Source: Paenibacillus sp. FSL R7-0345 (GTDB lineage Bacteria > Bacillota > Bacilli > Paenibacillales > Paenibacillaceae). From it: a stretch of DNA of 64,000 nt. Location of the stretch: positions 5,376,501 to 5,440,500 of the forward strand of contig NZ_CP152002.1 in assembly GCF_038595055.1 (NCBI RefSeq), written 5' to 3'. The position numbers and the translations under genes are program-made. This document shows, in pieces, positions 31,712 to 40,116 of the stretch. Every line of letters begins with the position of its first letter. Within the stretch, counting starts at the first letter, position 1. The notes beneath the pieces were generated by a model. It saw only the letters and a list, made by a program, of their open reading frames with translations, was not told where the DNA came from and made no database searches.

Positions 31712-32563
31712 ATGAAAGTGGGATTTATCGGAACAGGCAGCATGGGCGGTCTGCTCATCGACACCTTTCTTAATTCGGGAGCGCTTGATCCATGCAATGT
31801 ACTGGCCAGTAACCGTAGTCCGGGCAAGCTGCTGGAGCTTCAGAAGCTGCATCCCGGATTAACTGTGTGTGCAAGCAACATTGAAACTGCATCAGGAAGC
31901 GATATTGTTTTTCTGTGTGTCAAACCTTTACAGTTTAAAGCACTGACTGATGAGATTGCCCCCTATCTGCGCAGTGAGCAGATTGTCGTATCCATTACCA
32001 GCCCCGTCCAGCTTCATCACCTGGAATCCGTTCTGCCGTCCAAAATTGCCAAGATTATTCCCAGCATTACCCATTCCGTCAAGAGCGGGACTTCTCTTTG
32101 CATCTTCGGAAGCAGGTTAAATAAAAAAGACAGGCTGGCACTGCTCCAGCTGTTCTCCTTCATTGGCGTACCTGCGGAAATCCCCGAGAGTCATACCCGG
32201 ATTGCTTCGGATTTCTCCAGCTGCGGCCCGGCATTCCTCAGCTATTTCCTTGAACGGTGGATTGAAGCAGCCGTTGCTGCCACCGGCATTGATGAGGCGC
32301 TGGTCAGCCGGCTGGCCGGTGAGATGCTGCTTGGCACAGGCAAGCTGCTGACCGAAGGCTCGTTCACTCCCCAGGAGCTGCAGGAACGGGTTGCCGTCCG
32401 CGGCGGTATTACGGCAGAAGCGCTGAATCATCTGCGCACCAGCCTGGAAGGAGTATTCGAACGGCTGATTACAACCACTCATGACAAGTATGAGGAGGAT
32501 GTGGAGCTGCTGGATGCTTCCTTTGGCCGTGACGGGATTGCCCAGAGTCCGCTGGACCGTTAG
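31712..32563 (+). CDS. comER: late competence protein ComER (ProC-like)
   Basis: ComER resembles pyrroline-5-carboxylate reductase and lies divergent from comEA, as in Bacillus; in that group it has been linked to sporulation and biofilm control. The 283 residues begin with the Rossmann motif VGFIGTGSMGG, followed by VFLCVKPLQFK and, in the C-terminal dimerisation domain, SSCGPAFLSYFLERWIEAAV and VAVRGGITAEAL, the counterpart of the ProC substrate loop. AAAGGAGG lies about 10 bases upstream of the ATG. Whether it still reduces pyrroline carboxylate is not known. Confidence 0.93.
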   Translation: MKVGFIGTGSMGGLLIDTFLNSGALDPCNVLASNRSPGKLLELQKLHPGLTVCASNIETASGSDIVFLCVKPLQFKALTDEIAPYLRSEQIVVSITSPVQLHHLESVLPSKIAKIIPSITHSVKSGTSLCIFGSRLNKKDRLALLQLFSFIGVPAEIPESHTRIASDFSSCGPAFLSYFLERWIEAAVAATGIDEALVSRLAGEMLLGTGKLLTEGSFTPQELQERVAVRGGITAEALNHLRTSLEGVFERLITTTHDKYEEDVELLDASFGRDGIAQSPLDR

Positions 32564-32581
32564 ACAACTTATTTTTCTAAC

Positions 32582-32619
32582 AAAAAACCCGCAGCACGGA
32601 TTCCTCCGTAGCTGCGGGT
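32582..32619 (-). terminator. intrinsic terminator of leuS, shared with comER
   Basis: ACCCGCAGC and GCTGCGGGT form the outer stem, with a partial inner GGA/TCC. The A-run at 32582-32586 gives a U-run on the minus strand, just past the leuS stop. Confidence 0.88.
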
Positions 32620-32636
32620 AGAGTTGCGTTCTTCGC

Positions 32637-35087
32637 TTAACCCACTACAATATTTACAAGCTTGCCGGGTACTGCAATGATTTTACGGACGGTTTTGCCT
32701 TCCACAGCGGCTTGCACATTAGGCAGAGCCAGTGCATGCTCTTCCATTTCCTGCTTGCCCATTTCTGCTGCCACCAGTGCGCGCTGTACAATCTTGCCGT
32801 TCACCTGTACAACGATTTCCACTTCAGCATCTACGGTCCAGGCCTCATCGTAAGCCGGCCATGGAACATAGCTGATGCTTCCTTCATGTCCGAGCAGCTG
32901 CCACAGCTCTTCAGCAATATGCGGCGCCAGCGGCGACAGCATCTGTACAAAGTGCTCTGCCGCTTCCTGGGACAAGGTTTCCTGCTTGTAGGCATCGTTG
33001 ATGAAGATCATCAGCTGGCTGATTGCTGTATTGAAGCGCAGGCCCTCGAAGTCCTCGCCTACCTTTTTCAGCGTTTTGTGCCAGGTGCGTTTGAACTCGT
33101 CGGTACCGCCATCAGCCGTAATCTTGCTGCTCAGGCTGCCGTCCTCATTCACGAACAGGCGCCATACGCGGGACAGGAAGCGGTGTACACCTTCCACGCC
33201 TTTTTCGTTCCACGGCTTGGTTGCTTCCAGCGGCCCCATGAACATTTCGTATACGCGCAGAGTGTCTGCGCCATAAGCGTCCACGATTTCGTCCGGATTG
33301 ATAACATTACCGCGCGACTTACTCATCTTCTCATTGTTGTTACCCAGGATCATACCCTGGTTGACCAGCTTGTGGAACGGTTCTTTCGTATCTACTACGC
33401 CGATATCGTACAGCACCTTATGCCAGAAACGGGCATACAGCAGGTGAAGCACCGCATGCTCGGCACCGCCGATGTACAGGTCAACCGGCAGCCACTGTTT
33501 CTGCAGCTCAGGCGAACACAGCTCTTTGTCATTGTGCGGATCGATATAACGCAGGTAGTACCAGCAGCTGCCGGCCCATTGCGGCATGGTATTAGTCTCG
33601 CGGCGGGCCTTCATACCGGTCTCCGGATCAACGGTTTCCACCCATTCGGTTACGTTCGCCAGCGGGGATTCACCGGTACCCGAAGGCTTGATTGCATCGA
33701 CATCCGGCAGCATCAGCGGCAGCTGATCTACAGGCACAGTCTTCATTGTGCCGTCTTCCAGATGCAGAATTGGAATCGGCTCACCCCAGTAGCGCTGGCG
33801 GCTGAACAGCCAGTCACGCAGGCGGTAGGTCACTTTGCCTTTGCCGCTGCCCTGCTCCTCCAGCCAGGAGATCATTTTGGCCATAGCTTCCTTGTTGTCC
33901 AGGCCGTTCAGGAAGCCGGAGTTCACATGCGGGCCGTCGCCGCTGTATGCTTCTTCTTCAACATTACCGCCCTGCACGACTTCAATGATGTCCAGGCCGA
34001 ACTGCTTCGCGAATTCCCAGTCACGGGTATCATGGCCCGGAACAGCCATAATGGCTCCGGTTCCGTAGCCTGCGAGTACATAATCAGCAATCCAGACCGG
34101 CACTTTAGCGCCGTTGACCGGATTGATGGCATAAGCTCCGGTGAATACGCCGCTTTTTTCTTTTGCCAGATCTGTACGCTCCAGATCACTCTTGCGGGCC
34201 GCTTTCTCACGATATTCAGCTACGGCAGCAGCCTGCGCTTCCGTTGTAATCACATCCACCAGCTTGTGCTCCGGTGCCAGTACGCAATAGCTTGCGCCGA
34301 ACAGCGTATCCGGGCGGGTAGTGAACACTTCCAGGCTTGCATCATGGCCGTCAATCGCAAAGTTGACTTCCGCACCGGTCGATTTGCCGATCCAGTTGCG
34401 CTGCATATCCTTGATGCTCTCTTCCCAGTCCAGCTCATCCAGGTCTTCGAGCAGGCGTTCCGCGTACTCGGTAATTTTCAGAATCCACTGGCGCATCGGT
34501 CTGCGCACAACAGGGTGGCCGCCGCGTTCGCTTTTGCCGTCGATAACCTCTTCATTGGCAAGAACCGTTCCCAGCGCTTCACACCAGTTCACAGAGACCT
34601 CGGCAACATAAGCCAGGCCGCGGTTATACAGCTGGATAAAAATCCACTGGGTCCATTTGTAGTATTCCGGATCCGTTGTGCTGATCTCGCGGTCCCAGTC
34701 ATAAGAGAAGCCCAGCGACTTGATCTGGCGGCGGAAATTATCAATGTTCTTAACGGTAATGTCACGCGGGTGCTGCCCGGTATCCATGGCATACTGCTCT
34801 GCCGGAAGGCCGAAGGCATCCCAGCCCATCGGATGAAGCACATTGTAGCCGCGCATCCGTTTGTAACGGGAGATAATATCGGTTGCTGTATAGCCCTCAG
34901 GATGGCCTACATGCAGACCTGCACCTGAAGGATACGGAAACATATCCAGCGCATAGAATTTCGGTTTATCCGCGTCTTCACCTGTCTTGAAGGTTTTGTT
35001 CTCATCCCAGAACTTTTGCCACTTCGGCTCAATGGTCTGGGCGCGGTAGCCGGCTCCGGCCACCGTACTTGTCTGGTTCTCACTCAT
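32637..35087 (-). CDS. leuS: leucyl-tRNA synthetase
   Basis: Charges tRNA-Leu with leucine. The 816-residue class I enzyme has the HIGH-equivalent in [15 protein letters not shown], a CP1 editing domain (about 220-420) with [11 protein letters not shown] and [13 protein letters not shown], the catalytic WYYLRYIDP, the KMSKS motif [12 protein letters not shown], and the anticodon-binding and C-terminal domains. AAGGAGGAG lies upstream of the ATG. A full T-box leader and a promoter lie upstream, so expression rises when tRNA-Leu is uncharged. It converges on comER with a shared terminator. Confidence 0.98.
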   Translation of the reverse strand: MSENQTSTVAGAGYRAQTIEPKWQKFWDENKTFKTGEDADKPKFYALDMFPYPSGAGLHVGHPEGYTATDIISRYKRMRGYNVLHPMGWDAFGLPAEQYAMDTGQHPRDITVKNIDNFRRQIKSLGFSYDWDREISTTDPEYYKWTQWIFIQLYNRGLAYVAEVSVNWCEALGTVLANEEVIDGKSERGGHPVVRRPMRQWILKITEYAERLLEDLDELDWEESIKDMQRNWIGKSTGAEVNFAIDGHDASLEVFTTRPDTLFGASYCVLAPEHKLVDVITTEAQAAAVAEYREKAARKSDLERTDLAKEKSGVFTGAYAINPVNGAKVPVWIADYVLAGYGTGAIMAVPGHDTRDWEFAKQFGLDIIEVVQGGNVEEEAYSGDGPHVNSGFLNGLDNKEAMAKMISWLEEQGSGKGKVTYRLRDWLFSRQRYWGEPIPILHLEDGTMKTVPVDQLPLMLPDVDAIKPSGTGESPLANVTEWVETVDPETGMKARRETNTMPQWAGSCWYYLRYIDPHNDKELCSPELQKQWLPVDLYIGGAEHAVLHLLYARFWHKVLYDIGVVDTKEPFHKLVNQGMILGNNNEKMSKSRGNVINPDEIVDAYGADTLRVYEMFMGPLEATKPWNEKGVEGVHRFLSRVWRLFVNEDGSLSSKITADGGTDEFKRTWHKTLKKVGEDFEGLRFNTAISQLMIFINDAYKQETLSQEAAEHFVQMLSPLAPHIAEELWQLLGHEGSISYVPWPAYDEAWTVDAEVEIVVQVNGKIVQRALVAAEMGKQEMEEHALALPNVQAAVEGKTVRKIIAVPGKLVNIVVG

Positions 35088-35131
35088 CTTGTTCTCCTCC
35101 TTGGAGTTACTGCTGCTGTACTTTTCAAACC

Positions 35132-35445
35132 AAAAAACCTCCCATCCCCAGCGTATAAACGCTAGGGACGAGAGGTCTGAATTCCCGTGGTACCACCCTA
35201 GTTAGCAGCCGGACATGCTATGTCTGCCGCTCACTTTGACACCCTTTAACGGGGGTGAGCCGACGGCGGTTCACACACGGGCCTGCAATAAATTACAGAG
35301 CCCTGCGGCTTGCGCCATTACTCCGAGGTGAGTTCATCCGCTTCGTTAACCGGCTTGCACCTGTACACCGGCTCTCTGAGCTAACGTCCAGCGAACTAAT
35401 ACTCCTCATCATCGATAACTATTTATTAAAACAAGCGTAATATTA
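35132..35445 (-). promoter_or_regulatory. T-box riboswitch leader of leuS (leucine)
   Basis: The conserved T-box AGGGTGGTACCACGGGAATT is at 35180-35199 on the minus strand. It is followed by a terminator (35132-35176: stem ACCTC...GAGGT with an inner AGCG/CGCT, then TTTTTT). Upstream lie Stem I features, including GGATGAACTCACC, where CTC at 35330-35332 is a candidate leucine specifier codon. Uncharged tRNA-Leu would favour the antiterminator and allow leuS transcription. Confidence 0.93.
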
Positions 35446-35451
35446 CACAAT

Positions 35452-35481
35452 ATTATATACAAATTCTTTGCCGGTAGTCAA
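35452..35481 (-). promoter_or_regulatory. sigma-A promoter of the leuS T-box transcript
   Basis: TTGACT (35476-35481), 18 bases, TATAAT (35452-35457) on the minus strand, directly ahead of the T-box leader. Confidence 0.8.
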
Positions 35482-35494
35482 CGTTTTTGCTGCC

Positions 35495-36562
35495 CTATAC
35501 CGGCTTACGCCGGATATAGTAGGTAAACAGGTGCTGAATCACGACTTTTCCGGCGGCAAAGACCGGCACGGCCAGAATCAAACCGATCATTCCCGCCACT
35601 TCGCCGCCGACCAGCAGGGCAAAAATAATTAACAGCGGATGCAGATGCAGCCTCCGTCCTACAACCTGGGGAGAAATGACATTACTCTCCAGCATCTGGC
35701 ACAGTGTATTCACAACCGCCACCAGCAGCACAAGCCGCATAGAGATTGTAGTAGCCATCACAATGGCCGGGGCAGCCCCGAGAAACGGGCCCATGTAGGG
35801 AACGATGTTAAATACAGCCACCACACAGGCAAACAGCAACGCATAAGGCATGCCCACAATCACGTACCCGATGTAAGCCAGCACGCCGATAATGAGGCAG
35901 ACCAGAAACTGTCCGCGGATATAATTGCCCAGCGCATCGTCAATATCCTTCAGCAGCTTGACAATCGATCTGCGGCGGGAGCGGGGCAGGCAGGATACCA
36001 CCGTCCGTTCGAACACGTCGAAATCCTTCAGGATATAGAAGACCAGAAACGGCACGATAAAGGCGTTGAACAGCACCCCGATCGTAGAGCCGATGTTATC
36101 AAGGAAATGGGAGATGCCCCCGGCCAGCCGGTTCTCGAGCTGAAAGAACCAGTTGTTCATCCCTGTCTCCACCCCCGGCGGGATCAGCCTTGAATTCATG
36201 CTGCGCATCAGCCCCTGGGCGTGCAGGGTCATTTCCGGCAAATGCTCATTCAGCTCCTCAAGCTGCTCAATAAACATCGGAATCAGATTGATGGCGATTA
36301 CGGCCAGCGTGGTCAGGAATACCGTATAGATCAGCAGTACCGCCACGCTGCGCGGCATCTTCCGGCCGGCCAGCATGCTGACCACCGGGTTTAGAACGTA
36401 AGATATAATCATGGCAGCCAGAAATGGCGCCAGGATGGCTTTTAAAAATACAAAAATCCCCTGCAGCATCGGACGGAGCAGCCAGACAAAGTATAGGATC
36501 ATCAGGGACAGCAGTACTCCGATCATCCAGCGGAACCATTTACTTTTGGACCATTGCTCCAT
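35495..36562 (-). CDS. AI-2E family transporter (UPF0118, YrrI-like)
   Basis: A 355-residue permease of the AI-2E/TqsA family. About seven to eight membrane segments are visible, grouped as ILYFVWLLRPMLQGI, AILAPFLAAMIISYVLNPVV and VAVLLIYTVFLTTLAVIA at the N-terminus, then a soluble loop (about 90-150) and a C-terminal membrane block with family motifs VFNIVPYMGPFLGAAPAI and NVISPQVVGRRLHLHP. Different members move autoinducer-2, small anions or act as ion antiporters, so the substrate is open. AGGAGGGG precedes the ATG. The family has a member near alaS and yrrD in Bacillus. Confidence 0.88.
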   Translation of the reverse strand: MEQWSKSKWFRWMIGVLLSLMILYFVWLLRPMLQGIFVFLKAILAPFLAAMIISYVLNPVVSMLAGRKMPRSVAVLLIYTVFLTTLAVIAINLIPMFIEQLEELNEHLPEMTLHAQGLMRSMNSRLIPPGVETGMNNWFFQLENRLAGGISHFLDNIGSTIGVLFNAFIVPFLVFYILKDFDVFERTVVSCLPRSRRRSIVKLLKDIDDALGNYIRGQFLVCLIIGVLAYIGYVIVGMPYALLFACVVAVFNIVPYMGPFLGAAPAIVMATTISMRLVLLVAVVNTLCQMLESNVISPQVVGRRLHLHPLLIIFALLVGGEVAGMIGLILAVPVFAAGKVVIQHLFTYYIRRKPV

Positions 36563-36723
36563 ATTACCCCTCCTATCCGGTTTACTCTAAGCAAGCAGGC
36601 AATATCAGTATGTGTGGGAGAGCGGCGAAATACTCTTGTCCCCCCTGCAAAAAATTGTTTTTTTGTTATCCCGGACCGGAAGTTGGTATAGCTGGCCGGG
36701 GGGCCATTGGCTAAAATACATAT

Positions 36724-36738
36724 TGTAAAACGCTTTCA
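36724..36738. promoter_or_regulatory. cre-like site upstream of the first GH16 gene
   Basis: Read on the minus strand, TGAAAGCGTTTTACA matches the CcpA cre pattern except for one extra base in the second half. It lies 20 bases before the start codon, where bound CcpA would block transcription. The extra base lowers confidence. Confidence 0.4.
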
Positions 36739-36758
36739 TTCCAAGGAGGGATGTATTA

Positions 36759-37481
36759 ATGAAAAGAGTATTCAAAAGTTCTATCGCTTGTCTCGTTCTG
36801 CTGCTCACCGGAATTCTCGCAGGATCACCGGCCGTTTCCGCCGCCACTGTCTTTTATGAGCCCCTGACCTACTTTAATTCTGCAACCTGGCAAAAAGCAG
36901 ACGGCTACTCCAACGGCGGAATGTTTAACTGCACCTGGCGCGCCGGCAATATCTCCTTTACAAGCGGCGGACAGCTTCGCCTGGCACTGACCAGCCCCAG
37001 CACCAACAAGTTTGACGGCGCAGAACTGCGGTCCGTATACAAATACGGGTACGGCAAGTATGAGGTTAGCATGAAACCGGCAAAAAACAGCGGAATTGTC
37101 TCATCCTTTTTCACCTATACCGGTCCCTCCGACGGGAATCCGTGGGATGAAATTGATATCGAGTTTCTGGGCAAGGATACAACCAAGGTTCAATTCAATT
37201 ATTATACCAACGGGGTCGGAGGCCATGAAAAAATCGTAGATCTTGGCTTTGATGCATCCCAAGGCTATCATACCTATGCTTTCGACTGGCAGCCAGGGTA
37301 CATTAAATGGTATGTGGACGGAGTACTGAAGCATACGGCGACCAGCAACATCCCGTCCCACGCCGGCAAGATCATGATGAACCTCTGGAACGGAACAGGG
37401 GTAGACTCCTGGCTGGGCTCATATAACGGGGCTAATCCGCTATACGCCTATTATGATTGGTTAAAGTATACCGGTAACTAG
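36759..37481 (+). CDS. secreted GH16 beta-glucanase (licheninase type), copy 1
   Basis: Cuts mixed-linkage beta-1,3-1,4-glucan outside the cell. The 240-residue protein has a signal peptide (MKRVFKSSIACLVLLL to AVSA, cut near residue 28) and a single GH16 jelly-roll domain. The active-site strand is WDEIDIEFLG: E131 nucleophile, D133, E135 acid/base. The compact size, DGYSNGGMFNCTW and MMNLWNGTGVDSWLG match the bacterial licheninases (BglS type). AAGGAGGG precedes the ATG at 36759. A tandem paralog follows at 37596. A cre-like site overlaps the leader, suggesting carbon catabolite control. Confidence 0.93.
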   Translation: MKRVFKSSIACLVLLLTGILAGSPAVSAATVFYEPLTYFNSATWQKADGYSNGGMFNCTWRAGNISFTSGGQLRLALTSPSTNKFDGAELRSVYKYGYGKYEVSMKPAKNSGIVSSFFTYTGPSDGNPWDEIDIEFLGKDTTKVQFNYYTNGVGGHEKIVDLGFDASQGYHTYAFDWQPGYIKWYVDGVLKHTATSNIPSHAGKIMMNLWNGTGVDSWLGSYNGANPLYAYYDWLKYTGN

Positions 37482-37595
37482 CAAGGGGGCAGAGCCTTAC
37501 CTTTAGAAATTGTTATTCAGATTGACACATTGGTATGGCGGCTGTTCCCATCATTAAGTACGATAGTAGCAAGAAAGAATACAGGAGGAACAGCA

Positions 37596-38351
37596 TTGAT
37601 ACGCAGGAAGTACATGAAAACGCTGGCAGCTGTCTTGGCGCTTACATCGATAGTTGTCGGCATTAAAGCCATCACTTCATCTTCATCCAAATCCGCCGCA
37701 GGGAGCGTGGAGGACGATTTCACAAGGTTTAACGAAGAGTTCTGGAAAAAGACGGATGGCTACTCCAACGGCTCTATGTTCAACTGCACCTGGAGCGAAA
37801 AAAACATAACCTTCAGCGATGACGGCCAGATGATTCTTTCACTCACAAGCCCTGCTTCCGGCGAATTTGATGGAGCGGAGTACCGTTCGCTTGAGAAGTA
37901 CGGTTATGGATTGTATGAAATCCGTATGAAGCCGGCCGTCAATCCCGGAATCGTCTCCTCCTTTTTCACCTATACCGGCCCCTCGGAGGGTGAGCCCTGG
38001 GATGAAATTGATATTGAATTTCTGGGCAAGAACACGCGGCAGGTGCAGTTCAATTATTTCACTGACGGTGTCGGCGAGCATGAGCAGGTCATTGAGCTTG
38101 ACTTTGATGCCGCAGAGGAATTTCACTGGTACGGCTTTGAGTGGAAAAAGGATGCGATCACCTGGTATATCGATGGACGCCCTGTTCACACGGCAACCGA
38201 GAATATCCCCTCTACTCCCGGGCGGATCATGATGAATCTCTGGAACGGAACAGGTGTAGATTCCTGGCTAGAGCCTTATGACGGCAAAACCCCGCTCCAT
38301 GCTTACTATGACCAGTTCCGCTATACTCCGGATAAATCGTCGGAAAAATGA
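37596..38351 (+). CDS. GH16 beta-glucanase (licheninase type), copy 2
   Basis: A paralog of the preceding enzyme, about 60 percent identical by eye in the catalytic domain. It has E137, D139 and E141 in WDEIDIEFLG. The longest ORF begins at 37530, but a TTG at 37596 has a perfect AGGAGG (37583-37588) seven bases upstream and is chosen, giving 251 residues. The N-terminus (MIRRKYMKTLAAVLALTSIVVG) is hydrophobic but lacks a clear signal peptidase site or lipobox, so this copy may stay membrane-anchored. A 115-bp gap after copy 1 without a terminator allows co-transcription. Loop differences near residues 85-95 and 150-170 may change specificity. Confidence 0.9.
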   Translation: MIRRKYMKTLAAVLALTSIVVGIKAITSSSSKSAAGSVEDDFTRFNEEFWKKTDGYSNGSMFNCTWSEKNITFSDDGQMILSLTSPASGEFDGAEYRSLEKYGYGLYEIRMKPAVNPGIVSSFFTYTGPSEGEPWDEIDIEFLGKNTRQVQFNYFTDGVGEHEQVIELDFDAAEEFHWYGFEWKKDAITWYIDGRPVHTATENIPSTPGRIMMNLWNGTGVDSWLEPYDGKTPLHAYYDQFRYTPDKSSEK

Positions 38352-38366
38352 ATCCGGTGCTTTTCC

Positions 38367-38402
38367 GACAAGAAACCGCCTTGTTCAAGGCGGTTTCTTG
38401 TC
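38367..38402. terminator. perfect 17-bp hairpin between convergent GH16 and binding-protein genes
   Basis: GACAAGAAACCGCCTTG and CAAGGCGGTTTCTTGTC pair perfectly around two bases. It lies 15 bases after the GH16 stop and 9 bases from the binding-protein stop, and can end both transcripts. Confidence 0.75.
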
Positions 38403-38411
38403 CTGCGGTGC

Positions 38412-39995
38412 TCATGGCCCGCTCCGGTCCCAGGCATTGATTTCAGAGGTTTCGGCCAAACCTCCGTATGCCTGCCATTTTTCAACGAATTCATTGAATT
38501 CCCCGATGCCGCTGTCTGCAAAGATCATCTTTTGAAAGCTTTTTTGTTCCAGCTTTTTCAGCAGCTCCCCGCTGCTCTTCATGGTCTTGGTCGGAGGTCC
38601 CGTAAACTGCTCTTTGCGCGAGGCCTCCTTCTGGGCCAGCAGCACAGGGGCAATATCCACCGGAATTTCCTTAACGACCTCGGAAGGAATTCTCGCGCCG
38701 TCGAAGGTCAGCGTATAGGAGGCGACCCGGATGCCACCCAGCGGCAGGGCGGAGGGATTTATGGTCGGCTTACCGTCAATCATAGTCCAGTCATAGCCTT
38801 CAGCCAGACCGTTGGCAAACTCGCCGGTTGAGGTAGCGTAATAATCAAACAAATAATTCTGATAGGTAAAAAAGATCTCGGGGTGTTTCATTTTCTTATT
38901 GATCAGAATAGCGCCATTGACAGGCAGGGTGCCTCTTCGCATTACGGTTCCATCCGGGCCTGAAGGGATGGCAACCGCCCTTATTCTTGCCTCCGGGTCT
39001 GCATCGGTCAGGGAGGACAGGGGCCAACCGCGCATCCAGTAAGGTCCGGCTATTATTCCAGCCTTGCCGGAGACGAATAAATTGGCAGCGCCTTCTTCAT
39101 CAAGCCAGGCACTGTCGCCGGATAAATATCCTTGCTGCACCCAATGCTTCATCAGCGAAACTGCCTGCTCGGCGCCCGGCTGTACCGAGCCATACTGCAA
39201 TGTTCCGTCGCTCATGCGGTTCCATTGTTCCGGAACCGTTCCGAACGCACCGAAAATCCAGCTGCTGTCCCCCATCCAGGTGTTGGGGCCGTTACGGAAA
39301 GCAACAGATAAACCGTAGGTATCCTTTGCCCCGTTACCATCAGGATCACCGTTAACAAAGGCATCCATGACCTTTTCCAGCTCCTCCAGTGTGCGCGGCG
39401 CCGTCATATGGAGCTTGTCCAGCCAATCCTGCCGGATCCAGAGCAGCGGATCGGAATTATATTCATAATCCATAATGGGAATCGCATACTTGGAGCCGTT
39501 GCGCATAAAGGCATTCCACACCGAGCTGTCTTCGGCTACAGCCTTCTTCCAGGTATCGGAGGCATACTGTTCGAATAGACTGCCTACCTCCATGAATTGC
39601 CCGGAATCGATCAGCTCCTGGATAATGTCGGCATCCCTCGTTGTTACCACATCAGGCATATTGCCCTTTGCCAGTTCAAGCCTCAGCTTGTTGGCATAGG
39701 TCTCAGAGGTGCCTGAAATGGTCCACAAATAGCGGATGCGGATACCCAGACGGTCCTCAGCCCAGATGGTATGCACGTTGTGCTCAAGGCTCTCCCCCTT
39801 TTTAAAAATCAGATTGGGATTAACAGAGCCTACTGTGTAGAGGTCTACTGGAGGATCATATTTGCCTAGCTTGATGTCGAATTTAGGCTCTTGGCCATCC
39901 GGAGAGGCCGTAGGGACGCTCTGGCCGGAGGAGCCGGCGAAGGAACAGCCCGACAATGCCAGCAGGGCCGCCAGCAGCAATACATTCATTTTCAT
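38412..39995 (-). CDS. extracellular solute-binding lipoprotein (family 1, LipO-like) without adjacent permeases
   Basis: A 527-residue carbohydrate-type binding lipoprotein. The N-terminus MKMNVLLLAALLALSGCSFAG has a lipobox with the cysteine near residue 17. The body is typical of large Paenibacillus sugar-binding proteins: DVVTTRDADIIQELIDSGQF, YAIPIMDYEYNSDPLLWIRQDWLD and a DPDGNGAKDTYGL segment resembling a calcium loop. The longest ORF starts at 40061; the ATG at 39995 follows AGGTG and starts the signal peptide. It has no permease next to it but diverges from a YesM/YesN pair, so it may feed that sensor or a distant transporter. Confidence 0.85.
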   Translation of the reverse strand: MKMNVLLLAALLALSGCSFAGSSGQSVPTASPDGQEPKFDIKLGKYDPPVDLYTVGSVNPNLIFKKGESLEHNVHTIWAEDRLGIRIRYLWTISGTSETYANKLRLELAKGNMPDVVTTRDADIIQELIDSGQFMEVGSLFEQYASDTWKKAVAEDSSVWNAFMRNGSKYAIPIMDYEYNSDPLLWIRQDWLDKLHMTAPRTLEELEKVMDAFVNGDPDGNGAKDTYGLSVAFRNGPNTWMGDSSWIFGAFGTVPEQWNRMSDGTLQYGSVQPGAEQAVSLMKHWVQQGYLSGDSAWLDEEGAANLFVSGKAGIIAGPYWMRGWPLSSLTDADPEARIRAVAIPSGPDGTVMRRGTLPVNGAILINKKMKHPEIFFTYQNYLFDYYATSTGEFANGLAEGYDWTMIDGKPTINPSALPLGGIRVASYTLTFDGARIPSEVVKEIPVDIAPVLLAQKEASRKEQFTGPPTKTMKSSGELLKKLEQKSFQKMIFADSGIGEFNEFVEKWQAYGGLAETSEINAWDRSGP

Positions 39996-40069
39996 GAAAA
40001 CACCTGCTTCTCGAAAAATACGTGCGGGTCGAACAGATTGTAACACAAACCCGTTAAACACCGTGTGTG

Positions 40070-40086
40070 ATACAATTCTTTTGTAT
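40070..40086. promoter_or_regulatory. inverted repeat between the binding-protein and kinase genes
   Basis: ATACAA, five bases, TTGTAT: a perfect 6-bp inverted repeat centred in the 121-bp divergent gap, 31 bases before the kinase start. It is an operator candidate for the AraC-type response regulator; TACAAT inside it could also be a -10 element. Confidence 0.4.
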
Positions 40087-40116
40087 TACAGCAAAGTCTC
40101 GGAAAAGGATGATTGT

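Noticed and set aside
32712-34928. 738-codon plus-strand ORF
   Set aside because: It lies entirely antisense to leuS. Long antisense frames arise from the codon bias of GC-richer genes; no family motif or start signal was seen.
35132-35445. A tRNA-like gene in the leuS leader
   Set aside because: The structured region is fully explained as a T-box leader; there is no tRNA cloverleaf or CCA end.
39862-40116. N-terminal extension of the histidine kinase reading frame
   Set aside because: The extension overlaps the divergent binding-protein gene and its leader. A Shine-Dalgarno and the signal-anchor helix fit the ATG at 40117.
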